64,000 nt of DNA from Pseudophaeobacter sp. EL27 (GCF_900313025.1 NZ_OMPQ01000009.1:674789-738788); one strand, 5' to 3'; positions 27,536 to 37,828 are shown, counted from the first letter of the stretch. The notes: generated from the sequence alone by a model not told the origin. Program-made: numbers and translations.

Positions 27536-28183
27536 TCAGGAAAAAGACAGATAAAATCCAGCCTGCGCCCCCCAATAGAGCGGCCAGACCAGATAGGGCG
27601 TGTAACGACGCATTGGATGATCTTCGGGCAGGACAAAGGTTTCAAAGGCCAGGATCACATCGGAGGTCTTAAACGCCAGAGCCGCGGGCAGCACCCAGAG
27701 CAAGGCTGGACTGGTCAGGCTTGTTGCCGCGACCCCCATGGAGAGGATGATGGGAATATAGATCAACACCGGGATTTTGAGCTCCCCGGCACGAGGAACC
27801 AAAACAATGACCATCATCACGCCCAGCACCCCAAAGGCAGCGGCGAGGCCCAGACCGGGCATCACCCAGATCTGGCTCAAATCGCTGCTGGGATGCCCAA
27901 GAAACAATACGACATAGGCCAGGTGCCCCAGGGCAAAGGCTCCAACCCCGCCCATAAATGCGGTATCGCCGTCACGCGACAGGAAGAAATCTCCCAGCGC
28001 ACAGAGCGCCAACCCCAGGACCAACCAGATCGGCGCACTCAGGAGCAAAGCAGCGATAGCGAGCACTGCAACTGAAGCGGTCTTGAGCAGGCTGCGCAGA
28101 GCGCTTGGCGGGCGGGCGGTAAAGCCAAGATAGCCGAGAGCCGCCAGCAGGGCTGCTACCTCCAAGATACCTATGCCTGTCAT
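27536..28183 (-). CDS. lysoplasmalogenase (YhhN/TMEM86) family membrane protein
   Basis: A 215-residue protein with about eight hydrophobic segments. LALCALGDFFLSRDGDTAFMGGVGAFALGHLAYV and ALAFKTSDVILAFETF carry the conserved acidic residues of the YhhN family, whose eukaryotic relatives hydrolyse lysoplasmalogen ether lipids. The ATG at 28183 is favoured by GGAG eight bases upstream. Whether the enzyme activity is conserved cannot be told. Confidence 0.82.
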   Translation of the reverse strand: MTGIGILEVAALLAALGYLGFTARPPSALRSLLKTASVAVLAIAALLLSAPIWLVLGLALCALGDFFLSRDGDTAFMGGVGAFALGHLAYVVLFLGHPSSDLSQIWVMPGLGLAAAFGVLGVMMVIVLVPRAGELKIPVLIYIPIILSMGVAATSLTSPALLWVLPAALAFKTSDVILAFETFVLPEDHPMRRYTPYLVWPLYWGAQAGFYLSFS

Positions 28184-28339
28184 TTGCCGTTCTCCTGTCT
28201 GAGCCACCCCTATGGGACAATCATGGCTCATGCTTGCCCCGAATGCCCCCCCCGGTCAAAGGTGACCCAAGGGGAGACAGAAGGAAAGCGATAGGCGCGG
28301 TGGTGCAAGCTCTTTGCCTAAAAGAGCGGCTCTGTCACA

Positions 28340-28750
28340 GTGAAAGACATGCGACAGCAGATGATTCTTTTTGCCGTGATGATTGCGCTGCCCCTGTCCG
28401 GGCAGGCGGCAGAACCGATGGGGGGCGCGGAATTTGATCGCTACACCCAAGGAAAGACGCTTTTTTATGGCTTTGATGGCACCGCCTATGGGGTGGAACG
28501 CTACCTGTCCGGTCGTCGTGTCATCTGGTCCTTTTTGGATGGGCGCTGCCAGAGTGGCCAATGGTATGAGGAGGGCAAGCAGATCTGTTTTGTCTATGAA
28601 GACAACAACATTCCCCAATGCTGGAGCTTTGTGCTCACCCCAAAAGGCCTGACCGCACGGTTCCAAAATGACCCACAGGCCACCGAACTCTATGAATCCG
28701 GTGACATTGATGAGGAAATGCTCTGTCTTGGACCAGAGGTCGGGGTTTAA
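28340..28750 (+). CDS. small exported protein of unknown function
   Basis: A 136-residue protein with a likely signal peptide (about residues 1-24, ILFAVMIALPLSGQAA), so probably periplasmic. The mature part has GAEFDRYTQGKTLFYGFDG, WSFLDGRCQSGQWYEEGKQICFVYED and a final Cys, giving four cysteines that may form disulfides. I do not recognise a named family. The GTG at 28340 and ATG at 28349 are both possible starts. It faces xseA tail to tail with 12 bases between stops. Confidence 0.75.
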   Translation: MKDMRQQMILFAVMIALPLSGQAAEPMGGAEFDRYTQGKTLFYGFDGTAYGVERYLSGRRVIWSFLDGRCQSGQWYEEGKQICFVYEDNNIPQCWSFVLTPKGLTARFQNDPQATELYESGDIDEEMLCLGPEVGV

Positions 28751-28762
28751 TCCCGCTGCAGC

Positions 28763-30214
28763 CTATTCTTCTGGACTCTGTGCCACTGCTTTTGAAGCGA
28801 GATCCAGCGTCCCATCTGCAAATTCAATGCTGAGTGACGGGGCCTTTGCGGCCTGGACCTGGGTGGTGATCACCTCTGAACCGCTGCGCACAACCGCATA
28901 GCCACGCGACAAGGTCGCCTTATAGCTCAGGATATCCAGTTGACGCCCGGCGGCTTCCAACTGTTGGTTTTGCCGGGCAATCCGCACCGACTGGGCTGCA
29001 ACCATACGGGCGTTCAACTTCTCCAGATCCGCCTTTTGTCGGGTGACTTCACGCGCAATCGGATAGGGAGAGAGCTTGGCAATTGCGGTCTCAAACTGCC
29101 CTCTGCGGCGCTGAACCAGGCTGCGCAGGGTGGCAGGTCGCAAACCAGCCGAGGCCCGGCTCAGACTGACCTGTCGCTGTTGCACCGCCGTCATCAGGGC
29201 GCGGGGCAGATTGTAGCTTGCCTGATCCAGGCGCTGGCGCGGGGTTTCCAACAGGCTCTCAGCACGCGGCATGGCGCGGGACAGATCATTCAGCCGCTGG
29301 CGACGCTGCTGCACCACCTGACTGGTGCCCCGCAACAGACGTGCGCCCTGATCTTCAACCCAGGCCATCAGCTCCAGCCGCACCGGCACCGCCAGCTCTG
29401 CTGCCGCTGTCGGGGTCGGGGCGCGGCGATCCGAGACAAAGTCGATCAAGGTGGTATCCGTCTCATGGCCCACAGCCGAGATTAGCGGAATATCCGAGGC
29501 TGCAGCGGCACGGGCCACCACCTCTTCATTAAAGCCCCAGAGATCCTCAATCGCGCCGCCACCACGGGCCACAATGATCAGATCCGGCCGCGGCAAAGCC
29601 CCACCGGGGGTCATTTTATTAAACCCTTCAATGGCATGAGCCACCTCTGGCGCACAATTGGGGCCCTGCACGGCCACTGGCCAGACCAGCACTTTACGTG
29701 GGAATCGCTCGCGTAAGCGATGCAGGATATCGCGAATCACCGCCCCGGAGGGGGAAGTCACCACGCCAATGATATGCGGCAGATAGGGCAGCGACTTCTT
29801 GCGCTCCGGGGCAAACAAGCCCTCAGCTTCGAGCTGCTTTTTGCGTTTTTCCAACAGCGCCATCAGGGCACCCTGCCCCGCAACGGCCACCTCATCTACG
29901 TTCATATTGTATTTGGACTGCGCCCCAAAGGCGGTCAGACGGCCAGTGACGACCACTTCCAACCCCTCTTCGGGCACCACCGACAAGCTGGAGATCTGCC
30001 CCTTCCAGGTGGTACAGGCCAGCACCGACCGGTCATCTTTGATATCGTAATAGAGATGGCCCGAGCGCGCCTTGAACACGCGCCCCACTTCGCCGCGCAC
30101 CCGGATACGGCCAAAGGTACCTTCCAGTGTTCGCTTAACCTCACCGGAAATTTCGGACACGCTGAATTCCGGAGCATTCTGACCGGGGGTAGGATCATCA
30201 AAGAGGTCGGACAC
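28763..30214 (-). CDS. xseA: exodeoxyribonuclease VII large subunit
   Basis: Large subunit of ExoVII, which degrades single-stranded DNA. The 483-residue protein has an N-terminal OB fold (SVSEISGEVKRTLEGTFG), the catalytic core VVTSPSGAVIRDILHRLRERFP, ARGGGAIEDLWGFNEE and SAVGHETDTTLIDFVSDRRAPTPTAAAE, and a long coiled-coil C-terminus. The GTG at 30214 is taken as start; a longer frame reaching 30313 lacks family similarity. The small subunit XseB is not in the window. It is divergent from purD. Confidence 0.94.
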   Translation of the reverse strand: MSDLFDDPTPGQNAPEFSVSEISGEVKRTLEGTFGRIRVRGEVGRVFKARSGHLYYDIKDDRSVLACTTWKGQISSLSVVPEEGLEVVVTGRLTAFGAQSKYNMNVDEVAVAGQGALMALLEKRKKQLEAEGLFAPERKKSLPYLPHIIGVVTSPSGAVIRDILHRLRERFPRKVLVWPVAVQGPNCAPEVAHAIEGFNKMTPGGALPRPDLIIVARGGGAIEDLWGFNEEVVARAAAASDIPLISAVGHETDTTLIDFVSDRRAPTPTAAAELAVPVRLELMAWVEDQGARLLRGTSQVVQQRRQRLNDLSRAMPRAESLLETPRQRLDQASYNLPRALMTAVQQRQVSLSRASAGLRPATLRSLVQRRRGQFETAIAKLSPYPIAREVTRQKADLEKLNARMVAAQSVRIARQNQQLEAAGRQLDILSYKATLSRGYAVVRSGSEVITTQVQAAKAPSLSIEFADGTLDLASKAVAQSPEE

Positions 30215-30405
30215 GTAGGCAGCGCTCCTGCGGCAAAGTTGGCGTTCTGAGCCTGCATTGAGCGCAGGTTCTTGTTTTGCGGGCTCGCGCAGCATAGAAC
30301 CCGCCGCAAGCAAGGCAAGCCCCGACGAATGGCTTTGGGGTCCATGGGTGCAACTGGTTCTGATTTCTGGATGGCAGATCGGATCAGCAGATCGGAGACG
30401 ACGCT

Positions 30406-31671
30406 ATGAATATTCTTATCCTTGGCAGTGGCGGGCGTGAACATGCTCTGGCCTGGGCCGTGATGCAGAACCCAAAATGTGACAAACTGATCGTCGCGCC
30501 CGGCAATGCAGGCATCGCCCAAATCGCGGAATGCGCCGATCTCGACATCATGGATGGGGCTGCGGTCACCATCTTTGTCGAAGAAAACGCCATCGGCTTT
30601 GTCATCATTGGCCCCGAAGCGCCCTTGGCAACCGGTGTGGCCGACCGGCTGCGCGAGGCCGGTGTTCTGGTCTTTGGCCCCTCCGAGGCCGCCGCGCGTC
30701 TGGAAGCCTCCAAGAGCTTTACCAAGGAAGTCTGCGATGCTGCACAGGCCCCGACTGCGGGCTATGGTCATTTCACCGATGCAGCGGCTGCCAAGGCTCA
30801 TATACGTCAGCACGGTGCACCTACCGTGGTGAAGGCGGATGGTCTGGCCGCCGGTAAAGGCGTGATCATCGCCATGAGTGAAGACGAAGCCCTGGATGCG
30901 ATTGACGACATGTTTGGCGGCGCCTTTGGTGGCGCTGGTGCTGAAGTGGTGATCGAAGAGTTTATGGAAGGCGAAGAAGCATCACTCTTTGTGCTGGTCG
31001 ATGGCGAAGAAGTGCTGTCGATTGGCTCCGCCCAAGACCATAAACGTGTTGGTGAGGGTGATACCGGTCCAAACACCGGCGGTATGGGCGCCTATTCGCC
31101 CGCGCCGGTGCTGACGGCGGCAATTGAAGCCAAGGCGATGGAGGAGATTGTCAAACCAACGATGAAGGTGATGGCTGACCGCGGCATGCCCTATCAGGGG
31201 GTGCTCTATGCCGGCCTGATGATCAAGGACGGCCAACCGCGTCTGGTGGAATACAATGTGCGCTTTGGTGACCCCGAGTGTCAGGTGCTGATGATGCGTT
31301 TGGGAGCCCAAGCGTTGGATCTGATGCAATCCGCCGCCGAAGGCCGCCTGGCAGAGGCACAGGTCAACTGGGGCGACGACCATGCCATCACCGTGGTCAT
31401 GGCTGCCAAGGGATACCCAGGCTCGTACGAAAAAGGCACCTTGATCAAAGGCCTGGACGCTCTACCTGAAGACAGCTCCAACATGGTTTTCCATGCGGGA
31501 ACAGCCGCGAAGGATGGCACAATTGTCGCCACGGGCGGACGCGTTCTCAACGTGACCGCACGGGGTACGAGCCTGAAAGAAGCACGCGACCGGGCCTATG
31601 CAATGGCGGCTCAGGTCGACTGGAGCGAAGGATTCTTCCGCCGCGATATCGGCTGGCGCGCGCTGGATTGA
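30406..31671 (+). CDS. purD: phosphoribosylamine-glycine ligase
   Basis: Second step of purine synthesis, joining glycine to phosphoribosylamine. The 421-residue ATP-grasp enzyme begins ILGSGGREHALAWAV, carries VVKADGLAAGKGVIIA, the Mg/ATP loop EEFMEGEEASLFVLVDGE, and NTGGMGAYSPAPV plus VEYNVRFGDPECQVLM. All blocks are present and the length is normal. It is followed by a large composite inverted repeat. Confidence 0.96.
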   Translation: MNILILGSGGREHALAWAVMQNPKCDKLIVAPGNAGIAQIAECADLDIMDGAAVTIFVEENAIGFVIIGPEAPLATGVADRLREAGVLVFGPSEAAARLEASKSFTKEVCDAAQAPTAGYGHFTDAAAAKAHIRQHGAPTVVKADGLAAGKGVIIAMSEDEALDAIDDMFGGAFGGAGAEVVIEEFMEGEEASLFVLVDGEEVLSIGSAQDHKRVGEGDTGPNTGGMGAYSPAPVLTAAIEAKAMEEIVKPTMKVMADRGMPYQGVLYAGLMIKDGQPRLVEYNVRFGDPECQVLMMRLGAQALDLMQSAAEGRLAEAQVNWGDDHAITVVMAAKGYPGSYEKGTLIKGLDALPEDSSNMVFHAGTAAKDGTIVATGGRVLNVTARGTSLKEARDRAYAMAAQVDWSEGFFRRDIGWRALD

Positions 31672-31693
31672 TCCAAGTTCTGATGAGCGTGCC

Positions 31694-31828
31694 GGGGGCT
31701 CTGCCCCCGCCGCCTCCGGCGACTCCCCCGGGATATTTTTAGCCAAATGAAGATGGCAGGGGCTTTGACCTTCATTTGGCTAAAAATATCCTGGGGGTGA
31801 GCGCCTTGCGCGAGGGGGCAAAGCCCCC
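31694..31828. repeat. composite inverted repeat: two hairpin-plus-tail units head to head
   Basis: From left to right: hairpin GGGGGC-TCT-GCCCCC (31694-31708), a 28-base arm (31725-31752) holding GGATATTTTTAGCCAAATG, a 17-base loop, the complementary 28-base arm (31770-31797) with one mismatch, and hairpin GGGGGC-AAA-GCCCCC (31814-31828). The whole is close to symmetrical. It lies between purD and a bestrophin gene and could end transcription or form a cruciform. Confidence 0.85.
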
Positions 31829-31926
31829 TTTGACGGAAACCTTTGAAACTGGGCCGCCTTTGACAAAGGCGAAGCCCAGGTTCCGCTATAAACTCAAGAC
31901 AACAAAAGTCTAAGAATAGGCCAGAT

Positions 31927-32808
31927 ATGATCATCCGCGAAAAAACTGGCCTCTTTGAGTTGCTCTTTGCCACCAGGGGCTCGGTTCTGCCCCGTATACT
32001 GCCGCGTATCCTAGTCGTGTCGCTTTTGGCGCTGTTCATTGTTTGGCTGGATGGCTCTGTTGTCCCCCTACCCCATCTGGATGCGGCACCCTTTGCCGTT
32101 TTTGGTATTGCGCTATCGTTGTTTCTCGGTTTTCGCAACAATGCCGCCTATGAACGCTGGTGGGAGGGACGCAGGCTCTGGGGGCAACTGGTGGCGGATA
32201 TGCGTTCCTTGGCCCGCGACTGCGAAGTGTTTCTACCGGAGGAAACAAGTCGACATGAGGTCCTGCGCCTGGCCTTGGATTTTGTGCACTTGCACCGGGT
32301 CAATCTGCGCCGCCTACGAGGTCCCGATGTGACACAGAAATGGTCCGCAGAAGATTTCAGCCAAGCGCCTCATCCGCCCTGTGCCGCCCTCAATGCTGCC
32401 AATCTCGCCATCGCCAAGGCCGCCCCGGATGGCTTTGCCCGCAAGGCCCTTTCAGAACGACTATGCTCACTCGCCTTGGCGCAGGCGGGTTGTGAGCGTA
32501 TCGCGACCACGCCGCTGCCCTATGTTTATTCGCTCTTGGTGTTTCGTACCACCTACCTCTATTGCCTGCTCATCCCTTTTGCTCTGTTGGAAAATGCAGC
32601 CTGGATGACTCCGATCTTTGTTGCCATCATTGCCTATGTGTTTTTTGGTCTGGCAGAGGTTACTGAAGAACTGGCCCAGCCATTTGGGGTAACGGTTAAC
32701 GGCTTGCCTCTGGATGCGATGTGCCGAACGGTGGAGATTTCCTTGGCACCCCATTTGGGCATCACAGCCCCTCCTGCATTGGAACCTCAGGGTTACTATT
32801 TAAGCTAA
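31927..32808 (+). CDS. bestrophin-family (UPF0187) anion channel-like protein
   Basis: A 293-residue integral membrane protein. Family blocks are RILPRILVVSLLALFIVW, FLGFRNNAAYERWWEGRRLWG and TTPLPYVYSLLVFRTTYLYC, followed by FFGLAEVTEELAQPFG. These match bacterial bestrophin homologues that form pentameric ion channels. Length is normal. It starts about 100 bases after the composite repeat, and a PAS-LuxR gene follows by 100 bases. Confidence 0.88.
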   Translation: MIIREKTGLFELLFATRGSVLPRILPRILVVSLLALFIVWLDGSVVPLPHLDAAPFAVFGIALSLFLGFRNNAAYERWWEGRRLWGQLVADMRSLARDCEVFLPEETSRHEVLRLALDFVHLHRVNLRRLRGPDVTQKWSAEDFSQAPHPPCAALNAANLAIAKAAPDGFARKALSERLCSLALAQAGCERIATTPLPYVYSLLVFRTTYLYCLLIPFALLENAAWMTPIFVAIIAYVFFGLAEVTEELAQPFGVTVNGLPLDAMCRTVEISLAPHLGITAPPALEPQGYYLS

Positions 32809-32908
32809 CGCCTCGTAATATCCTCCTTTTCAGGGGTACTATGACCGTCAAAGCTGTTTTCATAGCGATCTTCCAAAGCTACAGTCCCCACAAGATCTTG
32901 GAGGAACG

Positions 32909-33526
32909 ATGGAACAACAGCCCTGTTCGGACAAGCTAGACCAGCTTTTTGACTCGCGGGACCTGGCGAAACTGGCCTTTGACTTTGCGCCTGTTGGCAT
33001 CGTCGTTACGGAAAACCGGGTCCTGCGCGAATGCAATCAACGTTTTTGTCAGATGTTTGGCTATGCGCGAAACGAGCTCCTGGATCAACTGTTTGCCTTT
33101 CTCTATCCCTCTGAAGAAGAATTTCAAAATCTGCGCACTCGCGGTGACAAGATCCTGGGTCAGGGCAACCCCTATTGGGATGAACGGGTGATGCAGCGTA
33201 AGAATGGCGAGCTGTTCTGGGTCAGGGTGCGCGGGCATACCTTCACCCCCGAAGCTCCTCTGGGTCGTGCAGTCTGGAGTTTTGCTGATCTCTCAACCCT
33301 GCGCCCCTATCTGCCGCTGACCCGGCGCGAAAGGGAAGTCTACTCACTGCTCGGCGAAGGTCAGACCAGCAAGGAAATCGCTCGCTCTCTAGATCTCAGC
33401 TACCGCACGGTCGAGGTGCATCGTGCACGTTTGCTCAAGAAGATGGGCGTCAACAATACTGCCAGCCTATTTTCTTCGCTGGGCGATATCGGAGGCGATC
33501 ATGTGGTGCGCAACGCTACCCCCTAA
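32909..33526 (+). CDS. PAS-domain LuxR-type transcriptional regulator
   Basis: A 205-residue one-component regulator. The PAS domain (about 20-130) shows FDFAPVGIVVTENRVLRECN and the PAC end ENGE-like RKNGELFWVRVRGHTF. The C-terminal GerE/LuxR helix-turn-helix is LTRREREVYSLLGEGQTSKEIARSL followed by YRTVEVHRARLLKKMGV. No receiver domain is present. The start at 32909 has GGAGG six bases upstream. Signal and targets are unknown; the neighbouring bestrophin gene is a possible partner. Confidence 0.9.
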   Translation: MEQQPCSDKLDQLFDSRDLAKLAFDFAPVGIVVTENRVLRECNQRFCQMFGYARNELLDQLFAFLYPSEEEFQNLRTRGDKILGQGNPYWDERVMQRKNGELFWVRVRGHTFTPEAPLGRAVWSFADLSTLRPYLPLTRREREVYSLLGEGQTSKEIARSLDLSYRTVEVHRARLLKKMGVNNTASLFSSLGDIGGDHVVRNATP

Positions 33527-33673
33527 GTCGCTACAACGCCTTTGTTACCAATCCGCCATGGCCTTGGCTTTCTGCGGCCAGCCTCGGCCTAAGGTGCCAA
33601 GCTCATGCTAAAACAAAGAAAGAGGGAGCTCCCGCGCGCTTAGGCATTCAAAGAATACCACACCCTTGGGCCT

Positions 33674-33723
33674 AGCGCCGCGCTGGCGCGCGGCGCTGTT
33701 CTTGCTACCGCATCGCTAGCAAG
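33674..33723. terminator. tandem hairpins between convergent genes
   Basis: Two stems: AGCGCCGCGC-TGGC-GCGCGGCGCT (33674-33697, perfect 10 bp) and CTTGCTA...TAGCAAG (33701-33723, 7 bp). They lie between the ends of the PAS-LuxR gene and the FG-GAP gene, suiting a bidirectional terminator although T runs are short. Confidence 0.6.
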
Positions 33724-33732
33724 ACGAGAAAG

Positions 33733-34532
33733 TTACAGGCAGTCCAGCGCAGACTGTAGGCTCGACTGGCCAGTAAAAGGGCCAATGTCGCGGCGATGGA
33801 TTTCTCCTTTGGCCAGCCGTACAGCGACCAGTCTTTGCCAGCTGGCATCAACCAAGACCAGCTCTGGGGCTTCAGCACAGTTGCGCAAACCCGAGGTGAT
33901 AAAATCGTCTCCGATACGATGATTGGTCAAGCCTGACATCGCAGCCACCTGCGTGAGTGCGCCCGCTTCAAACCGCCAAATTCGCAAGGTCTTTGCTAGA
34001 TGTGGTCGGTCGACATAGGCAAGCTCAACCTGCCCGTCATTGTCAAGATCAGCTGCCGCAATCGGCGCCAGCCAACGAAAGCGGGTTCCGATCGGGGGAG
34101 TGGCAGCAATCTTTGCCCCACGTTGATCGTAGATCGCCAGCTGTGCGCCCAGAGAGGCGTCACTCTCGACCACCATAATCTCACGTTGCCCATCTCCATC
34201 AAGATCTATCAAGCGCGGCGCGAGATCTTCAAAGACACGCGATTGCGGCAATCGCACTACAACGGTTCCATGCCGTTCAACCGCGTCCTGGCTCAGTTGA
34301 TTCTGAGCCGTATTGCTCCAATGGATAAGAAGGCTGCCATATTCAATCTCATCCCCCAACACCCCATGTGGATAGCGGCTGGTCGGATTGGAAAACTCCG
34401 CAGCTGTGATCTCTGCCGCCAAAGGTGACACGCCTGCAACCGCAGCTACAAACACGCCCCCTTGCCACGCGCGGCGGGGCAGACCGAACCACAGGCGCGA
34501 CATCAGACGCCGCGCCAGGGTCCGTACAGGCA

Positions 34533-34533
<1 letters not shown>
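33733..34533 (-). CDS. exported FG-GAP/VCBS-repeat protein
   Basis: A 266-residue protein with an arginine-rich N-terminus and a hydrophobic stretch (GVFVAAVAGVSPLAA) likely to be an export signal. Two calcium-binding-like repeats are plain: RLIDLDGDGQREIMVVES and AAADLDNDGQVELAYVDR, the FG-GAP/VCBS blade motif. It is probably periplasmic. Its start codon overlaps the ferredoxin stop by one base, suggesting coupled translation although no functional link is known. Confidence 0.8.
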
Positions 34534-35459
<926 letters not shown>

Positions 35460-35978
35460 ATGACCAGACCAAATTCACCTCTTGTTGTCAGCCTGTCGCT
35501 CATTTTGACCATGGGACTTGGCGCCTGCGTTCCCCAACAGCTGGCAACCGACGCTGCAGCCTCCCCGCCTGAGGCCCCTCCCGGCGCGCCTCCGGGCACC
35601 TGCTGGCACCGCAACACCAGCCCGGCGGTCATCCAAACCGTCACCGACCAGATTGTCGTCAGCCCAGCTGTGCTCGATGCGACGGGTCAGATCACCCAGC
35701 CTGCGGTGTTTCGAACCGTCACCCGTCAGGAGATTGTCCAGCCCCGCCGCGACACCTGGCTTGAAACCCCCTGCCCGGAACAGATGACGCCCGAGTTCAT
35801 CGCCTCGCTGCAACGCGCCCTCGCAGCGAGGGGGTTTTATCGCGGCATCGCATCTGGCCAGATTGACCGCGCAACCAGACTGGCCATTCGCCGCTACCAA
35901 AAAGAAACCGGACAGGACAGCAGCACCCTATCGCTGGACACTGCCCGACAGCTGGGCCTGATCGCCATCGCCCAGTAA
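35460..35978 (+). CDS. lipoprotein with C-terminal peptidoglycan-binding domain
   Basis: A 172-residue envelope protein. A lipoprotein signal is seen with lipobox LGAC near residue 22. A proline-rich linker follows, and the C-terminal 65 residues (TPEFIASLQRALAARGFY, IDRATRLAIRRYQKETG) form a PGB1-type peptidoglycan-binding fold. Two similar VVSP/TQ segments precede it. The start at 35460 is favoured because it puts the signal peptide at the N-terminus; an ATG is also not required upstream (a GTG at 35418 is the longer option). Confidence 0.78.
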   Translation: MTRPNSPLVVSLSLILTMGLGACVPQQLATDAAASPPEAPPGAPPGTCWHRNTSPAVIQTVTDQIVVSPAVLDATGQITQPAVFRTVTRQEIVQPRRDTWLETPCPEQMTPEFIASLQRALAARGFYRGIASGQIDRATRLAIRRYQKETGQDSSTLSLDTARQLGLIAIAQ

Positions 35979-36174
35979 CAAAGGGTACCCAATCCGCCCT
36001 CCCCATAGACCTGGGCTTACAAGCAGTCGACGAACAACGAGGCGGAACTCAGCCCAGAGTTCCCCAAGCGGCCCTGCTCTGCTAGAACCACTGCAAAGAG
36101 CAGGCTTATGCTAGAGCCGCCCGCCCCGCCCGGAACACTCATCTGGCGCAACAACGATGGAGACCAGAGAGATC

Positions 36175-36843
36175 ATGCCAAACGACCGCTTGCCAAAAAC
36201 CGGCTTTTTGTCCGCTGCTTCAGCACCATTGCGTGAAATGCTGGAAAGTCAGGCAAGCGAAATACGCCTCTCCAACGGGGAGACCCTGTTTGAGCAGGGT
36301 GACACTGGAGATGCATTCTATGCCATCATTGAGGGGTCTTTGGAGTTCTCCATCCTGTCCGCTGCGGGCCGCAAGCTCTCGCTTGACCTGATGCGTCCCG
36401 GCGCTGTCTTTGGCGAAATTGTTTTATTTGACCCCGGCCTACGCACTGCCACAGTGACCGCCGCAGAGCCCAGCCGATTGCTGCGTCTGCGCAACCGTGA
36501 CATTCTGAACCAGATCCAGAAACATCCAGAACTGGCCGGAGATCTCTTGCGCCTGGCAGGGCAACGGATGCGATGGATGAATATGCAGCTGAATGAGCAG
36601 GTCTTTCTGCCGATGCCGGTCCGGCTCGCCCGTAAACTGCTCTATCTGGCGCCTGATAGTGGCAACGGACGGCTGGCCCTGTCGCAGGCTGAACTGGCAG
36701 AATATGTGGGGGCCACCCGCGAGGCTGTCTCCAAGACACTGTCGAATTGGAAGCGCAGCCAGCTGATCGAAATCAGCCGAGGCGGGTTGCAGATACTGGA
36801 CCGCAGCGCCCTTGCGCTGCTGGCGGAACCAGAATCGATCTAA
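36175..36843 (+). CDS. Crp/Fnr-family transcriptional regulator without Fe-S cysteines
   Basis: A 222-residue regulator with an N-terminal cyclic-nucleotide-binding fold (FEQGDTGDAFYAIIEGSLEF and GAVFGEIVLFD) and a C-terminal winged helix containing LSQAELAEYVGATREAVSKTLSNWKRSQLIEI. No cysteine occurs anywhere, so it cannot be an oxygen-sensing Fnr and does not explain the hemA FnrL-type box. The ligand is unknown. The start at 36175 has AGAGAG a few bases before it. Confidence 0.9.
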   Translation: MPNDRLPKTGFLSAASAPLREMLESQASEIRLSNGETLFEQGDTGDAFYAIIEGSLEFSILSAAGRKLSLDLMRPGAVFGEIVLFDPGLRTATVTAAEPSRLLRLRNRDILNQIQKHPELAGDLLRLAGQRMRWMNMQLNEQVFLPMPVRLARKLLYLAPDSGNGRLALSQAELAEYVGATREAVSKTLSNWKRSQLIEISRGGLQILDRSALALLAEPESI

Positions 36844-36902
36844 CCGACATCAGGATTTGTAAGCTGCCCCGCAAAGCCCAAAGCCTGCGGAGCCAACTGA
36901 TT

Positions 36903-37472
36903 TTAGTTATGATCCTTGCGCCATTCAGCAGGGGTCTGGGTCTCTGCCTGCCAAATTCCGCGGCCAGCGGCCTGCGCCTGAGCCGCTTCCGGCAGGTAAT
37001 GCCCCTGCTCTTCATCTGGCCAGGCCAGCCCCTCTGCCACCAATAGCGCGCCGACGTCCAGGCCATCGGCCTTGCAGGAGGCCAGGTAGTGACCATAGCT
37101 GTCTTGCTCATTGCTGAAGCACTCAATCCGCTCTGCGCTGCGTAGCAGGTCCCCGATCCGGTCCTCAGCCTCCGCTGCACATTCCCAGTGGCCACCCTCG
37201 GCAGTGTTGCACTGCTGCGCAACCTCGGGCGCATCAATCCCCACCAGGCGAATGCGCAGGCTGCCCAAGCCCAGGAAATCACCCTCGATGATCCGGAAGG
37301 TGCCGCCCGGCACGGAAAGCAGAGGATTCAAAACACCGGCGAGGCGCTGAATGCTGTGCAATTCCAAAAACACCTTCGCCGAGGCGGAGTCGCCTTTTGG
37401 CAAATCAGCAGCAAAAACCGTGCTGGCAGCAAACGCAAAGACAGCACTTACAAGGGTAGGTTTTATCATCAT
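36903..37472 (-). CDS. exported SNase-like (thermonuclease family) protein
   Basis: A 189-residue protein with a signal peptide (LVSAVFAFAASTVFA). The mature part has the staphylococcal-nuclease-like RIRLVGIDAPEVAQQC, SYGHYLASCKADGLDVGALLVAEGLAWPD and AQAAGRGIWQ, matching the OB-fold nuclease core with the conserved Asp and Arg region. Cysteines suggest disulfides in the periplasm. Enzymatic activity is inferred from the family only. Confidence 0.85.
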   Translation of the reverse strand: MMIKPTLVSAVFAFAASTVFAADLPKGDSASAKVFLELHSIQRLAGVLNPLLSVPGGTFRIIEGDFLGLGSLRIRLVGIDAPEVAQQCNTAEGGHWECAAEAEDRIGDLLRSAERIECFSNEQDSYGHYLASCKADGLDVGALLVAEGLAWPDEEQGHYLPEAAQAQAAGRGIWQAETQTPAEWRKDHN

Positions 37473-37728
37473 CAGGTGACCATTCTGGTTATGGGTTAGC
37501 GTAACGTCAGCCAGGACTGTGCACTCAAAGTGTCCAAGATTCTGTTAACTCTCACCAGATTTTCTCCTCTTCCAGGCAACACAGGCCCTCACCGCCTGGG
37601 AAATCCAGAAAACTCCTCATTCTTTTTTGCCTCCTGTGAAGCAGTTCACAGAACCCTGACCACAGCTCTGAAATAGTCTCCCTACGGCAGACATTATCAT
37701 TCCATCCCGATGACTGCCTGTTCCATAA

Positions 37729-37760
37729 AAGAGCCGTATGCCCGCCAGCATATGGCTCTT
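37729..37760. terminator. hairpin downstream of the DegP-type protease
   Basis: AGAGCC-GTATG and CATAT-GGCTCT form an 11-bp stem around an eight-base loop with one mismatch. On the minus strand TTTTAT follows. It sits behind the stronger terminator at 37801 and may be a backup. Confidence 0.6.
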
Positions 37761-37800
37761 TCCCTTTTGGGGGAGGTCTTTGGGACCAGGATCTCCAACA

Positions 37801-37828
37801 AAAAGGCCGGGGAGTCCCCGGCCTTTTG
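37801..37828. terminator. strong terminator of the DegP-type protease gene
   Basis: AAAAGGCCGGGGA and TCCCCGGCCTTTT form a near-perfect 13-bp stem with a minimal loop, flanked by A and T runs on both sides. It lies 26 bases beyond the protease stop codon on the minus strand and can act in both directions. Confidence 0.9.

Noticed and set aside
36175-36843. This Crp/Fnr protein as the FnrL that binds the hemA box
   Set aside because: It contains no cysteine, so it cannot carry the oxygen-sensing iron-sulfur cluster.
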